Shown here piece by piece: positions 1 to 7,653 of a stretch of DNA of 50,471 bases; within the stretch, counting starts at the first letter, position 1, and each line of letters starts with the position of its first letter. The stretch is from Spirosoma endophyticum. Its GTDB lineage: Bacteria > Bacteroidota > Bacteroidia > Cytophagales > Spirosomataceae. The notes below the pieces were generated by a model, which worked only from the letters and a program-made list of their open reading frames with translations, did not search any database and was not told where the DNA came from. The stretch is from NCBI RefSeq assembly GCF_900112365.1, contig NZ_FOLQ01000029.1, positions 1 to 50,471 of the forward strand, read 5' to 3'. Position numbers and translations under genes: made by a program.

Positions 1-107
1 GGTGAGTTTTCCGATTGAATTTGCCAGATGATGCCTTTATTCGCGTAAACAGCCCAGTCAAGAGTGTTCTTAGAAACATCAATCCCAATGAAATGGCGAA
101 TGTCCAT
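1..107 (-). CDS. IS110-family recombinase/transposase, N-terminal part only
   Basis: Reading the minus strand from the ATG at 107 gives 35 codons that run off the left edge. The residues include GIDVSKNTLDWAV, the typical start of the RuvC-like DEDD catalytic domain of IS110-family transposases; the D of GIDVSK is the first acidic catalytic residue of that family. The rest of the domain and the C-terminal serine-containing Tnp20 domain lie outside the window, so intactness cannot be judged. The element is oriented leftwards, with its non-coding upstream end at about 108-340. Family assignment is confident from the motif; the IS110 versus IS1111 subgroup is not settled, although a long 5' non-coding end favours IS110. 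Confidence 0.85.
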   Translation of the reverse strand, partial: MDIRHFIGIDVSKNTLDWAVYANKGIIWQIQSENS

Positions 108-340
108 TGAAGTGCTTAATTTTATGGTTCGACAATCAGACAGCTTACTCATCACTCGCTACCTTGCTAATGGGTCACAACACCCTAATTTCTATTCGAG
201 GTTAAGTAAGAAAGACCGAGCGGGACCTGAATCGGCCCATAGGTTGCGAGCCTGGCCGGAGACGCTAGGGAAGCCCGCTCGGTTGTCTGTCTGGCAAGCT
301 ACCCAAATCTTGGTTTCTTACCAGCCCTCAAACCTAAAGG
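108..340 (-). ncRNA. Probable IS110 left end with bridge RNA
   Basis: About 230 bases upstream of the recombinase start carry no credible gene but show nested complementarity. GTAAGAAA at 206-213 pairs with TTTCTTAC at 314-321, and ACCGAGCGGG at 215-224 pairs with CCCGCTCGGT at 274-283; both are perfect and share one axis. In the IS110 subgroup the non-coding end upstream of the recombinase encodes the bridge RNA, whose loops pair with target and donor DNA. Position, length, orientation and nested stems all fit. The exact 5' end, the guide loops and the element boundary (perhaps about 333-345) are not determined. Confidence 0.55.
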
Positions 341-406
341 CCGGAGCGGAGCGATTGAATGATTTGTGACTCTTATTCGCCCTTTCATTCTTTCGCTCCG
401 CTCCGG
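341..406. repeat. Palindromic repeat or terminator between IS110 end and yqeY
   Basis: The 22-base arms at 341-362 and 385-406 are inverted repeats matching at 20 of 22 positions, with a 22-base loop. The GC-rich outer part (CCGGAGCGGAGCG) pairs perfectly. It lies just past the yqeY stop codon and could terminate that transcript. The inner arm resembles the GAGCGAAAGAGTGAATG-type arms at 880-992 and 30841-30938. It abuts the inferred IS110 end, and IS110 elements often insert in palindromic repeats. Confidence 0.6.
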
Positions 407-420
407 CGGCCCGGTTTCGC

Positions 421-870
421 TTATGATAATAATTGCTTCGCCATGGCCGAGATGGCTTTCCCATCCGTCTGGCCAGCAAGTTCTTTCGTTGCTACGCCCA
501 TAAGCTTACCAATATCTGAGGGAACCGATGCGCCAATACGTGTCATAATGGCCTGCAATTTCACCTTCAACTCATCTTCCGAGAGTTGTTTGGGCAGAAA
601 CTGTTCAATAACGGCGATTTCAGCTTCTTCAACTTCTAATAAATCCGGACGATTTTGCTGGCGATAAATATCAGCAGAATCTTTCCGTTGCTTCACGGCT
701 TTGGTCAAAATCCGGGTTTCGTCTTCGGGTTTTAGCTCGCCGGTTTGGCCTTCTTTGGTTTCTTCAAGCAAAATCATGGACTTCACTGCCCGCAAGGCCC
801 GAAGTTTCGTCTGATCTTTAGCCAGCATAGCCTGCTTAATATCAGCGTCAATTTGTTGTTTCAAAGACAT
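421..870 (-). CDS. GatB/YqeY domain-containing protein
   Basis: This 149-residue protein is a full-length YqeY-family member: an N-terminal helical part (SLKQQIDADIKQAMLAKD) and a C-terminal GatB/YqeY domain ending in the usual small helical bundle (KLMGVATKELAGQTDGK). The domain is shared with the tail of GatB of the tRNA-dependent amidotransferase, where it contacts tRNA; the free-standing protein has no settled function but is widely conserved and cytosolic. It is divergent from pdxJ across a 134-bp spacer holding an inverted repeat and two possible promoters. The start gives the canonical MSLKQQID N-terminus. Family call is firm; function is not. Confidence 0.9.
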   Translation of the reverse strand: MSLKQQIDADIKQAMLAKDQTKLRALRAVKSMILLEETKEGQTGELKPEDETRILTKAVKQRKDSADIYRQQNRPDLLEVEEAEIAVIEQFLPKQLSEDELKVKLQAIMTRIGASVPSDIGKLMGVATKELAGQTDGKAISAMAKQLLS

Positions 871-880
871 AATTATAAAA

Positions 881-992
881 GCAAAAGAGTGAATGAGCGA
901 AAGAGCGACGAACTAGCCGTGAACCTTCATACTTTTGACAAAGTTACGAAACCAATGAGCCTAATCACCCTTTCGCTCATTCACTCTTTCGC
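881..992. repeat. Long inverted repeat between divergent yqeY and pdxJ
   Basis: AAAAGAGTGAATGAGCGAAAG at about 882-902 is matched in inverted orientation at about 970-991, nearly perfect over 20 bases, around a 66-base centre. The same GAGCGAAAGAGTGAA-type arms appear between sdhC and sdhA. It fills the spacer between two divergent genes. The centre holds the two candidate promoters. Confidence 0.6.
931..947. promoter_or_regulatory. Possible divergent -7 elements for yqeY and pdxJ
   Basis: TACTTTTG at 931-938 on the plus strand and TAACTTTG on the minus strand (947 down to 940) both fit the Bacteroidota -7 consensus TAnnTTTG. They point towards pdxJ and yqeY respectively and overlap almost back to back. 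Clear -33 TTG partners were not seen, so this is tentative. Confidence 0.35.
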
Positions 993-1004
993 TCTTTAAA
1001 AAAG

Positions 1005-1727
1005 ATGACTCGTCTAAGCGTTAACATCAATAAAATTGCTACCATTCGGAATGCGCGTGGCGGCAATAACCCTAATCTGGTAAAAGTTGCACTTGATTGC
1101 GAACGGTTTGGTGCACAGGGCATCACCGTTCACCCACGCCCCGACGAGCGGCATATTCGCTATCAGGACGTACTGGATTTGAAGGAGGTTGTTACCACCG
1201 AGTTCAACATCGAAGGCAATCCCGACGAGCGGTTTATTGAGTTGGTCAAACGCGTTCGTCCTGAACAGGTTACGCTCGTTCCCGATGCGCCCGACGCCAT
1301 TACGTCCAATGCCGGTTGGGACACAGTTCGTCATGCCGACCATCTCCGCTACTTAATCGATACGTTCAAAGCCGATGGGATTCGCGTATCTATTTTTGTG
1401 GACGCCGACGAACGCATGGTTGAAGGCGCTAAAGCCGTTGGCACCGACCGGATTGAGTTGTATACCGAACCTTATGCCACCCACTACGCCGACGACCGCG
1501 AAGCTGCAGTTACGCCTTTCGTACGCGCTGCCATGCGCGCTAATGAGCTCGGTCTGGGAATAAATGCAGGGCACGATTTGAGTTTAGAGAATCTGCAATT
1601 TTTCAACCAGAAAATTCCTGGTCTGCAGGAAGTCTCTATTGGCCATGCGCTCATTAGTGACGCACTTTATTTTGGGTTAGAAAACACGATTCAGATGTAT
1701 TTGCGCTGTCTGAACCGGGATTTATAG
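1005..1727 (+). CDS. pdxJ: Pyridoxine 5'-phosphate synthase
   Basis: PdxJ condenses 1-deoxy-D-xylulose 5-phosphate with 3-amino-2-oxopropyl phosphate to pyridoxine 5'-phosphate, the last ring-forming step of DXP-dependent vitamin B6 synthesis, in the cytosol. The 240-residue length is typical. The N-terminus LSVNINKIATIRNARGG, the motif HPRPDERHI with its active-site His, EGNPDE, the TLVPD strand and the C-terminal GINAGHDL and EVSIGHALI phosphate-binding segments are all in place along a TIM barrel. It is monocistronic in appearance; its last codons and stop form the left arm of a palindrome that ends exactly before mnmH. No anomaly in the protein. Confidence 0.97.
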   Translation: MTRLSVNINKIATIRNARGGNNPNLVKVALDCERFGAQGITVHPRPDERHIRYQDVLDLKEVVTTEFNIEGNPDERFIELVKRVRPEQVTLVPDAPDAITSNAGWDTVRHADHLRYLIDTFKADGIRVSIFVDADERMVEGAKAVGTDRIELYTEPYATHYADDREAAVTPFVRAAMRANELGLGINAGHDLSLENLQFFNQKIPGLQEVSIGHALISDALYFGLENTIQMYLRCLNRDL

Positions 1728-1800
1728 GATTTACTTGACTGACTATGATTTTTACAAATAATCAAGAAAATCATTTTAATCATAAAAATCCCGGTTCAGA
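1709..1800. repeat. Palindromic element spanning the pdxJ stop and the mnmH start
   Basis: TCTGAACCGGGATTT at 1709-1723 is perfectly inverted at 1786-1800, with inner AT-rich complementary segments (TGATTTTT and AAAATCA types). The left arm encodes the last pdxJ residues (LNRDL), and the right arm ends one base before the mnmH ATG. AT-rich interiors with GC-richer arms are typical of Bacteroidota intergenic palindromes such as the one at 8557-8648. Confidence 0.6.
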
Positions 1801-2829
1801 ATGGTTCATCAACTTTCCGTCGAAGAATTTCTTACAAAGGCGGAGACGCTGCCCGTAATCGACGTTCGATCGCCGGGTGAGTATGACCATGCGCATATTC
1901 CCGGTGCGGTGAGTATTCCCCTATTCGATAATGACGAACGGGCGCAGGTTGGCACCAAATACAAAAACGCAGGGAAAGATGCGGCTGTGATTCTGGGTCT
2001 TGAACTGGTCGGGCCAAAACTGGCAGGATTCGCGAAGCAGTCGAAGAAAATCAATCCGCAAAGTAAGGAAGTACTCGTGCATTGCTGGCGGGGCGGCATG
2101 CGCAGTGGGTCGTTTGCCTGGCTATTAGACACCGCTGGCCTGACGGCTTCGACGCTCATTGGCGGCTACAAAGCGTATCGAAACACCGTTCTCACCGCTT
2201 TTTCCGAACCGCGCAATCTTATTATTTTAGGGGGTAAAACTGGCAGTGGCAAAACAGACATTCTAAAAGAATTAGCTCGTCAGGGCGAACAAATCATTGA
2301 TCTGGAAGGGCTGGCTCATCATAAAGGCTCATCCTACGGCGGCATTGGGCAACTCCCACAGCCCGCAACCGAGCAGTACGAAAATCAACTATTTGCTACG
2401 TGGCGAAACCTGGATCGGAATCGGCGTATCTGGCTTGAAGACGAAAGCCGCAATGTTGGTTCGTGTTTCATTCCAATGCCGCTTTGGCAACAGATGAGAG
2501 TCGCCCCGGTTGCTTTTGTCGACGTGCCAAAAGTGATACGGATCAACCGTCTGGTAGCTGAGTATGGAGCCATAGATCACGGCCTACTAATGGAAGCTAC
2601 TGAACGCATTCGGAAGCGGCTCGGTGGGAAAGCTACCAAAGATGCGCTGGAGGCACTCACGCATCATGACTATGCAACCGTGACTGACCTCACACTGGAT
2701 TACTACGACAAAGCCTATTTGCATGGTCTCTCCCAGCGTGATCCAAGCCGAATTCACCCACTTGAAATTAAAGAGGATAATCCGGCTGAATCGGCAAAAC
2801 GACTGATTGACTGGGCTGATACATTGTAA
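1801..2829 (+). CDS. mnmH: tRNA 2-selenouridine synthase (SelU/MnmH)
   Basis: MnmH replaces the sulfur of 2-thiouridine at tRNA wobble position 34 with selenium, via a geranylated intermediate. The 342-residue protein has an N-terminal rhodanese domain (DVRSPGEYDHAHIPGA near 21-36; active-site loop VHCWRGGMRSG with Cys95) and a C-terminal P-loop domain (GGKTGSGKT near 144-152). Length is close to the family norm. The start was chosen because VEEFL and DVRSPGEY follow at the usual distance. No selenophosphate synthetase gene is in the window, so selenium use by the host is not shown here. The gene directly abuts the upstream palindrome, leaving no spacer for a separate leader. Confidence 0.93.
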   Translation: MVHQLSVEEFLTKAETLPVIDVRSPGEYDHAHIPGAVSIPLFDNDERAQVGTKYKNAGKDAAVILGLELVGPKLAGFAKQSKKINPQSKEVLVHCWRGGMRSGSFAWLLDTAGLTASTLIGGYKAYRNTVLTAFSEPRNLIILGGKTGSGKTDILKELARQGEQIIDLEGLAHHKGSSYGGIGQLPQPATEQYENQLFATWRNLDRNRRIWLEDESRNVGSCFIPMPLWQQMRVAPVAFVDVPKVIRINRLVAEYGAIDHGLLMEATERIRKRLGGKATKDALEALTHHDYATVTDLTLDYYDKAYLHGLSQRDPSRIHPLEIKEDNPAESAKRLIDWADTL

Positions 2830-2830
2830 A

Positions 2831-3412
2831 TCATTTCTTCTTCGTCGCCTGCATACGCCTAATCACTTCGCGCTTCCGAAAACCTAAGTGCCAGACGGCA
2901 AACGGTACGTCCTGCTTGCCGAAACAGGCTTCACAAATCGGGCTGTCAGATGGAACGGCCGTGTTATAAACAAATGACGTATCGTTGATTTTCTGAATGT
3001 TCGAAATCGGTGATAATTTCTGTTTAGCGTTATACAAATACGCATCAAGAATCTCGCGCTCTTTTGGGTTCAGGGCTTTATTCTGAATATCAGCCGGGCC
3101 AAGCAGACGAATGTCGAGGACGTACTGATTAGCGATGGCTTTCGTTCGGGGCAGGTTTTGTAACTGGCAAAGTTTGGCCCGTTCAGCAGGATCGGTCGTT
3201 TTTTGAAGCTGGGCGGCTAACTCTTTCTGGATCGTGGCACTCACTTTTGCACCCAGATTATCTACCGTCTGAATCAGATCGGCGTTCGTGATCCGCTTGA
3301 TTTTCGAATCAGCCATCTCCGCTTTCAACTCCTTGGTATATTTTACCCGTTCGGGATTACAGGACGACAAAAAGCTGATTAATAGGCCCAAAAGCAGCCA
3401 GGGACGTATCAT
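2831..3412 (-). CDS. DUF3365-like (Tll0287-type) lipoprotein with degenerate haem motif
   Basis: From the ATG at 3412 (MIRPWLLLGLLISFLSSC) the protein has a lipoprotein signal with a Cys after LSS; an earlier ATG at 3445 would add 11 basic residues. The mature part has an N-terminal helix, a central stretch resembling the RNPxN region of DUF3365 proteins (LLGPADIQNKALNPKEREILDAY) and a C-terminal PICEACFGK where relatives carry a CxxCH haem site. Here the His is Phe, so covalent haem c binding is doubtful. DUF3365 proteins are periplasmic sensors or electron-transfer proteins of poorly known role. The gene is convergent with mnmH, only 1 base from its stop. The family call is from pattern memory and moderate. 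Confidence 0.6.
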   Translation of the reverse strand: MIRPWLLLGLLISFLSSCNPERVKYTKELKAEMADSKIKRITNADLIQTVDNLGAKVSATIQKELAAQLQKTTDPAERAKLCQLQNLPRTKAIANQYVLDIRLLGPADIQNKALNPKEREILDAYLYNAKQKLSPISNIQKINDTSFVYNTAVPSDSPICEACFGKQDVPFAVWHLGFRKREVIRRMQATKKK

Positions 3413-3591
3413 AAACAGGAACTTAATATGGTTGCGTTTCGTCATTTACGTAGCAAACGATACCGTTGATGGCTTGGTTGCACTTCGGTAAAACAAAGCC
3501 AGACTGACGGGATTTTCGTAATTTTGTTTTTTAGTATCTAAAAATGCTCTCCCTTGTCATTCCAGCAGAGTGACAAAAATAGGTATAACTT

Positions 3592-4665
3592 ATGCTTGAC
3601 CAGTTAGAAGCCATCAGCGAACGCTTCAACGAAGTATCTCAACAGATTGTGCAGCCCGAGGCCGTTTCAGACCAGAAACGGTTCATGAAGCTTAGCAAGG
3701 AATATAAAGATTTAGAAAAGATTGTCGTGCAGTATAAGGCGTATACGCAACTGCTCGAAGAGATTGACAATGCCAAACAAATCATCGCGACCGAAAAGGA
3801 CGAAGATTTCCGCGAATTAGCCAAAGCCGAACTGGACGAATTACTACCTCGCCGGGATGCGCAGGAAGAGCTCCTCAAAGAAATGCTGATGCCGAAAGAT
3901 CCGAACGATAGTAAAAACGTCATTCTGGAAATTCGGGGTGGCACCGGGGGCGACGAAGCCGCCATTTTCGCGGGCGATATTTTCCGAATGTACCAACGCT
4001 TCTGCGAAAAAATGGGCTGGAGAATGTCGCTGGTTGACTTTACAGAAGGCACGTCGGGCGGCTACAAAGAAATTATCACGGAAGTCGAAGGTGACGATGT
4101 ATATGGTAAACTGAAATTTGAATCGGGCGTTCACCGGGTTCAGCGCGTACCGGCTACCGAAACGCAGGGACGTATTCACACGTCAGCGGCCAGCGTCGCC
4201 GTGCTTCCCGAAGCCGAAGAGGTCGATGTTGAAATTAATATGAACGACATCCGCAAAGATACATTTTGTTCGTCGGGTGCTGGTGGTCAGTCGGTTAACA
4301 CGACGTATTCGGCCGTTCGATTAACGCACATTCCAACAGGTCTGGTTGTACAATGTCAGGATGAGCGCTCGCAGTTGAAAAACTTCGATAAAGCGTTGAC
4401 CGTGCTACGTTCGCGACTTTACGAAATCGAATTGCAGAAGCATAATGCCGCAATTGCCTCACAGCGTAAAACGATGGTGGGCAGTGGCGACCGTTCCGAC
4501 AAAATCAGGACGTATAATTATCCACAAAGCCGCGTCACCGATCACCGGATTGGCCTGACCGTTTATAATCTTCCTGCCGTAATGGATGGCGGTATTGGCG
4601 AATTTATCGAGCAACTCCGTATTGCTGAAAATGCCGAACGATTGAAGGAAGGCGCGACGGCTTAA
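3592..4665 (+). CDS. prfA: Peptide chain release factor 1
   Basis: RF1 reads UAA and UAG stop codons in the ribosomal A site and triggers peptidyl-tRNA hydrolysis. The 357-residue protein is full length: N-terminal coiled-coil domain 1, the RGGTGGDEAAIFAGD segment, the tripeptide anticodon PAT at 187-189 inside HRVQRVPATETQGR (diagnostic of RF1 rather than RF2), and the universal GGQ at 231-233 within SSGAGGQSVNTTYSAVR. The C-terminal DHRIGLTVYNL is canonical. The gene is followed by a tight hairpin. The methyltransferase prmC, often adjacent elsewhere, is not next to it here. Confidence 0.98.
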   Translation: MLDQLEAISERFNEVSQQIVQPEAVSDQKRFMKLSKEYKDLEKIVVQYKAYTQLLEEIDNAKQIIATEKDEDFRELAKAELDELLPRRDAQEELLKEMLMPKDPNDSKNVILEIRGGTGGDEAAIFAGDIFRMYQRFCEKMGWRMSLVDFTEGTSGGYKEIITEVEGDDVYGKLKFESGVHRVQRVPATETQGRIHTSAASVAVLPEAEEVDVEINMNDIRKDTFCSSGAGGQSVNTTYSAVRLTHIPTGLVVQCQDERSQLKNFDKALTVLRSRLYEIELQKHNAAIASQRKTMVGSGDRSDKIRTYNYPQSRVTDHRIGLTVYNLPAVMDGGIGEFIEQLRIAENAERLKEGATA

Positions 4666-4690
4666 GAACGTAGTAGCCTTACCTGCCGGG

Positions 4691-4721
4691 GCTTGGTCAA
4701 CGGTTAAACCGTTGACTAAGC
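4691..4721 (+). terminator. Tight hairpin after prfA
   Basis: The 15-base arms at 4691-4705 (GCTTGGTCAACGGTT) and 4707-4721 pair with a single mismatch-type G-T position around one central base, followed by TGTTTT. It lies 26 bases past the prfA stop and fits a terminator, although it may also be a dispersed repeat. Confidence 0.55.
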
Positions 4722-4743
4722 TGTTTTCTAACTACTTAATTAG

Positions 4744-5130
4744 ATGGCTCAAAACGGACGCATATGGCAAAAAATAAAGTGGTTGGGCAGCCTGATGGCA
4801 ATCTGGCTGCTGGTCGTTTTGCCCGCCCGTTCGGCCGAAATTGTATTAGAAAATGAGCGGCAAGCCGTTATTTCCAGTACGCATCCGTGGTCATTGGATA
4901 AGGGGGCTTCAGATTACGCGTCTGTCGTTCATACCCATGCACCCATTGCCTTGCTTAGCCCGTTAGCGGGCTTTTCCTTTCTTTCTTCACCGGGCTTTTT
5001 GCCGCCATTAGTTCCGGTTTTCTATCGGACCCTGATCCTGAACATATCGGGCTACGTACACCGGTCTTATTTTGTTTTTGGCTTTCTGCGTCCCATTTTC
5101 GAACACCAGATTACCATCAACGCCCCCTGA
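4744..5130 (+). CDS. Hypothetical protein with N-terminal signal or membrane segment
   Basis: A 128-residue open frame begins 78 bases after prfA. Residues about 11-30 (IKWLGSLMAIWLLVVLPARSA) form a hydrophobic signal-like segment with an ARSA-type cleavage site; a second proline- and leucine-rich hydrophobic stretch (IALLSPLAGFSFLSSPGFLPPL) lies near 68-90. No conserved family is recognised. It is followed after 191 bases by the RND-type exporter gene in the same direction and could be co-transcribed with it. The frame after its stop is also open for about 60 codons but lacks a start, so a decayed longer gene is conceivable. Whether it is expressed is uncertain. Confidence 0.45.
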   Translation: MAQNGRIWQKIKWLGSLMAIWLLVVLPARSAEIVLENERQAVISSTHPWSLDKGASDYASVVHTHAPIALLSPLAGFSFLSSPGFLPPLVPVFYRTLILNISGYVHRSYFVFGFLRPIFEHQITINAP

Positions 5131-5321
5131 TAGGCTCATTTGCCCCGTAACCTGCTGGTATTTCTTCTTCCGAATTACGCCGGGCTGGTTTTTCTGTATC
5201 TGGCAATCACTAGTTCGTCGTTACTTAGTGGGAATGTTGGGTCAAGTTCGATACGTAGTTCGGGCTTCCGGTCATCAACGTTTTCTGCTGAACAACCTCT
5301 GCTTTATTAACTTCTTCATTT

Positions 5322-7634
5322 ATGTGGTCTTCTGTAGCCCGCGCTATTCTTTCTCATCGGACACTCTGGTTGATTTTATTGGCCTTGTCGACCGTAGTAA
5401 TGGCCTTTTTGGGTACTCGTATTCAGTTGTCGTATCAAATTCAACGGGTACTTCCCCTCTCCGACTCTACCCAACAGCACTACGAAAGCTTCAAAAAGCG
5501 ATTCGGCGCTGACGGTACCCTTATGGTGATTGGCTGGCAAAGCGACCGCTGGTTTGATCTGCCGGTTTATCAGGACTGGTACAAGCTGACGGAGCAGATG
5601 AAAAAAATGTACGGTGTCAAACAGGTATTATCGACCACCAGTCTGTATACGCTTGAGAAACAGGGGACAGCCTGGGGCGTTAAGCCACTCATAAAACAGT
5701 ATCCCCAGACGCAGGTGGAAGTTGACAGCCTGAAAAAGCAGGTCCTGTCGTTGCCGTTTTATGAGGGCTTGCTCTTTAACCAGAAGACAAAAGCAACGCT
5801 GATGGCGATTTCTTTCGATGAGAAAAAACTCAACTCGAAGGCACGTATCGCCGTTGTCGATAGCATTCGTCGCTTCGGCCAGGCGTTTGCCGAGAAGAAC
5901 AGCATTGACCTTCACTATTCGGGGATGCCTTCTATCCGAACGGAGGTGATGAAGAAAGTGGGTGGCGAAATGAAGCTGTTTATGGCGCTGGCGGCTCTGG
6001 TAACCGGCATTATGGTCTGGATTTTATTCAAATCGGGGCGCGTGGTCTGGATATCGATGCTCGTTGTGGCAATGGGTGTTGCGTTCACCCTTGGAACGCT
6101 GTCTCTTTTTGGCTATGAACTTACCCTGCTCACGGGCCTGCTACCTCCCCTATTGATTGTTATTGGCGTACCGAACTGCGTTTTCATGGTCAATAAATAC
6201 CACGAAGAACTAGCGCTACACGGCAATAAGCAACAGGCACTTGACGTCATGATCCGTCAGATTGGTTTGTCTTCATTATTGGCCAACGTAACAACCGCCA
6301 TTGGCTTTGGTGTGTTTTACTTTACCAACAGCCGGTTGTTGATGGAATTTGGCGTTGTAGCTGCGATTTCGGTCATGGTGGTGTACGTCATTTGTTTGCT
6401 GATGGTACCGATTCTGTTAAGCTATCTGCCTGTTCCCAAAGAGGCAAAACTCAAAACGATTCGGGGTGAAGGCTGGCGATCACTCCTCAACCGCGTTGAC
6501 TATCTGGTACATAATCGGCAGAAAGTAATTTATCTGGCCATAGGAATTGTCACGCTGGTAAGTGCCGTAGGCCTAACGCTCATCCGGGTAGAAGGCTACG
6601 TAGTGGATGACCTGCCGAAGAACGACCCGGTTTATACGGATCTTCGATTCATAGAGAAGCAGTTCAAAGGCGCGTTACCCCTGGAAATCATGATCGATAC
6701 AGGCCAGCCAAACGGTGTTTTTGCCGGAGCTGGACGGGCATTGTATAAGGTGCGGGCGCTGGAGAAAATCATGGCGCAGTACCCGGAGTTTTCTAAATCA
6801 AGCTCGCTGGTCGATGCCATTCGGTTTGCCTACCAGATTCACCGGGGTGGCGATCCGCGTTACTACGTATTGCCCCCTGCGATGGAATTGAAAAAGCTGT
6901 CGGACAATGCCACATTAATTGGCCCAAAATCGGCGGGTAGTACGCAGTCATCGATGGTAAATTCATTTCTGGACAGCACGCGGCAGGCAACACGGGTAAG
7001 CTATCAGATGGCTGACATTGGGTCTACCAAACTAAAAGCGGTGATGGCCAGTCTGCGTCCCCGGGTCGATTCGCTGTTCGCTGGTACGCCCTACAAAGTG
7101 AGTCTGACGGGTCACAGTCTGGTTTTTCTGCAAAGCAATGATTACCTGCTGGATAACCTCTACGAAAGTCTTCTGATTGCCATTTTGCTGATTGCGCTGG
7201 TCGGGATGATCCTTTTTCGGTCGATTCCCATTATTCTGCTCTCCAAACTGCCCTGTCTAATTCCTTTAGTGGTGACAGCGGGCATTATGGGGTTTGCGGG
7301 CATTCCCTTCAAACCCTCAACTATTTTGATTTTCAGTATCGCGTTTGGCCTAGCGTCCGATGGCACGGTCTATTTCCTGACCAGCTACCGACGACAGCTT
7401 GAGCTAGGCTTAGCCCCAACGGCAGCGATCACGGCCGCCATCCATGAAACCGGCATTAGCCTGATTTATACCGCTTTAATTCTGGCGGGTGGCTTTGGCG
7501 TCTTTGCCGCGTCGAGTTTCGGTGGAACAGCCGCGCTAGGTGTTCTTGTCGCCACAACAGTTTTAATGGCCTGCCTAACGAATCTGGTTCTGTTGCCTGC
7601 CTTATTGCTGACACTTAAACGATATCGAGTTTAA
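5322..7634 (+). CDS. RND superfamily (MMPL-type) transporter
   Basis: A 770-residue inner-membrane protein with the two-fold RND layout: a first transmembrane helix (residues about 12-30), a periplasmic loop, five helices (about 215-370), then a second half with a helix near 405, a loop, and five helices to the C-terminus. It is shorter than AcrB-type pumps (about 1,030 residues) and lacks their large docking loops, matching the MMPL/HAE3 branch that exports lipids or hydrophobic compounds. No membrane-fusion or outer-membrane partner is adjacent. The start MWSSVARAILSHRTLWL places a short basic tail before the first helix. Substrate unknown. Confidence 0.85.
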   Translation: MWSSVARAILSHRTLWLILLALSTVVMAFLGTRIQLSYQIQRVLPLSDSTQQHYESFKKRFGADGTLMVIGWQSDRWFDLPVYQDWYKLTEQMKKMYGVKQVLSTTSLYTLEKQGTAWGVKPLIKQYPQTQVEVDSLKKQVLSLPFYEGLLFNQKTKATLMAISFDEKKLNSKARIAVVDSIRRFGQAFAEKNSIDLHYSGMPSIRTEVMKKVGGEMKLFMALAALVTGIMVWILFKSGRVVWISMLVVAMGVAFTLGTLSLFGYELTLLTGLLPPLLIVIGVPNCVFMVNKYHEELALHGNKQQALDVMIRQIGLSSLLANVTTAIGFGVFYFTNSRLLMEFGVVAAISVMVVYVICLLMVPILLSYLPVPKEAKLKTIRGEGWRSLLNRVDYLVHNRQKVIYLAIGIVTLVSAVGLTLIRVEGYVVDDLPKNDPVYTDLRFIEKQFKGALPLEIMIDTGQPNGVFAGAGRALYKVRALEKIMAQYPEFSKSSSLVDAIRFAYQIHRGGDPRYYVLPPAMELKKLSDNATLIGPKSAGSTQSSMVNSFLDSTRQATRVSYQMADIGSTKLKAVMASLRPRVDSLFAGTPYKVSLTGHSLVFLQSNDYLLDNLYESLLIAILLIALVGMILFRSIPIILLSKLPCLIPLVVTAGIMGFAGIPFKPSTILIFSIAFGLASDGTVYFLTSYRRQLELGLAPTAAITAAIHETGISLIYTALILAGGFGVFAASSFGGTAALGVLVATTVLMACLTNLVLLPALLLTLKRYRV

Positions 7635-7653
7635 CGCATCCTCATTATGCATT

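Noticed and set aside
5072..5512. 146-codon plus-strand frame between the hypothetical gene and the transporter
   Set aside because: Overlaps the real transporter start and has no protein-like pattern; a shadow frame.
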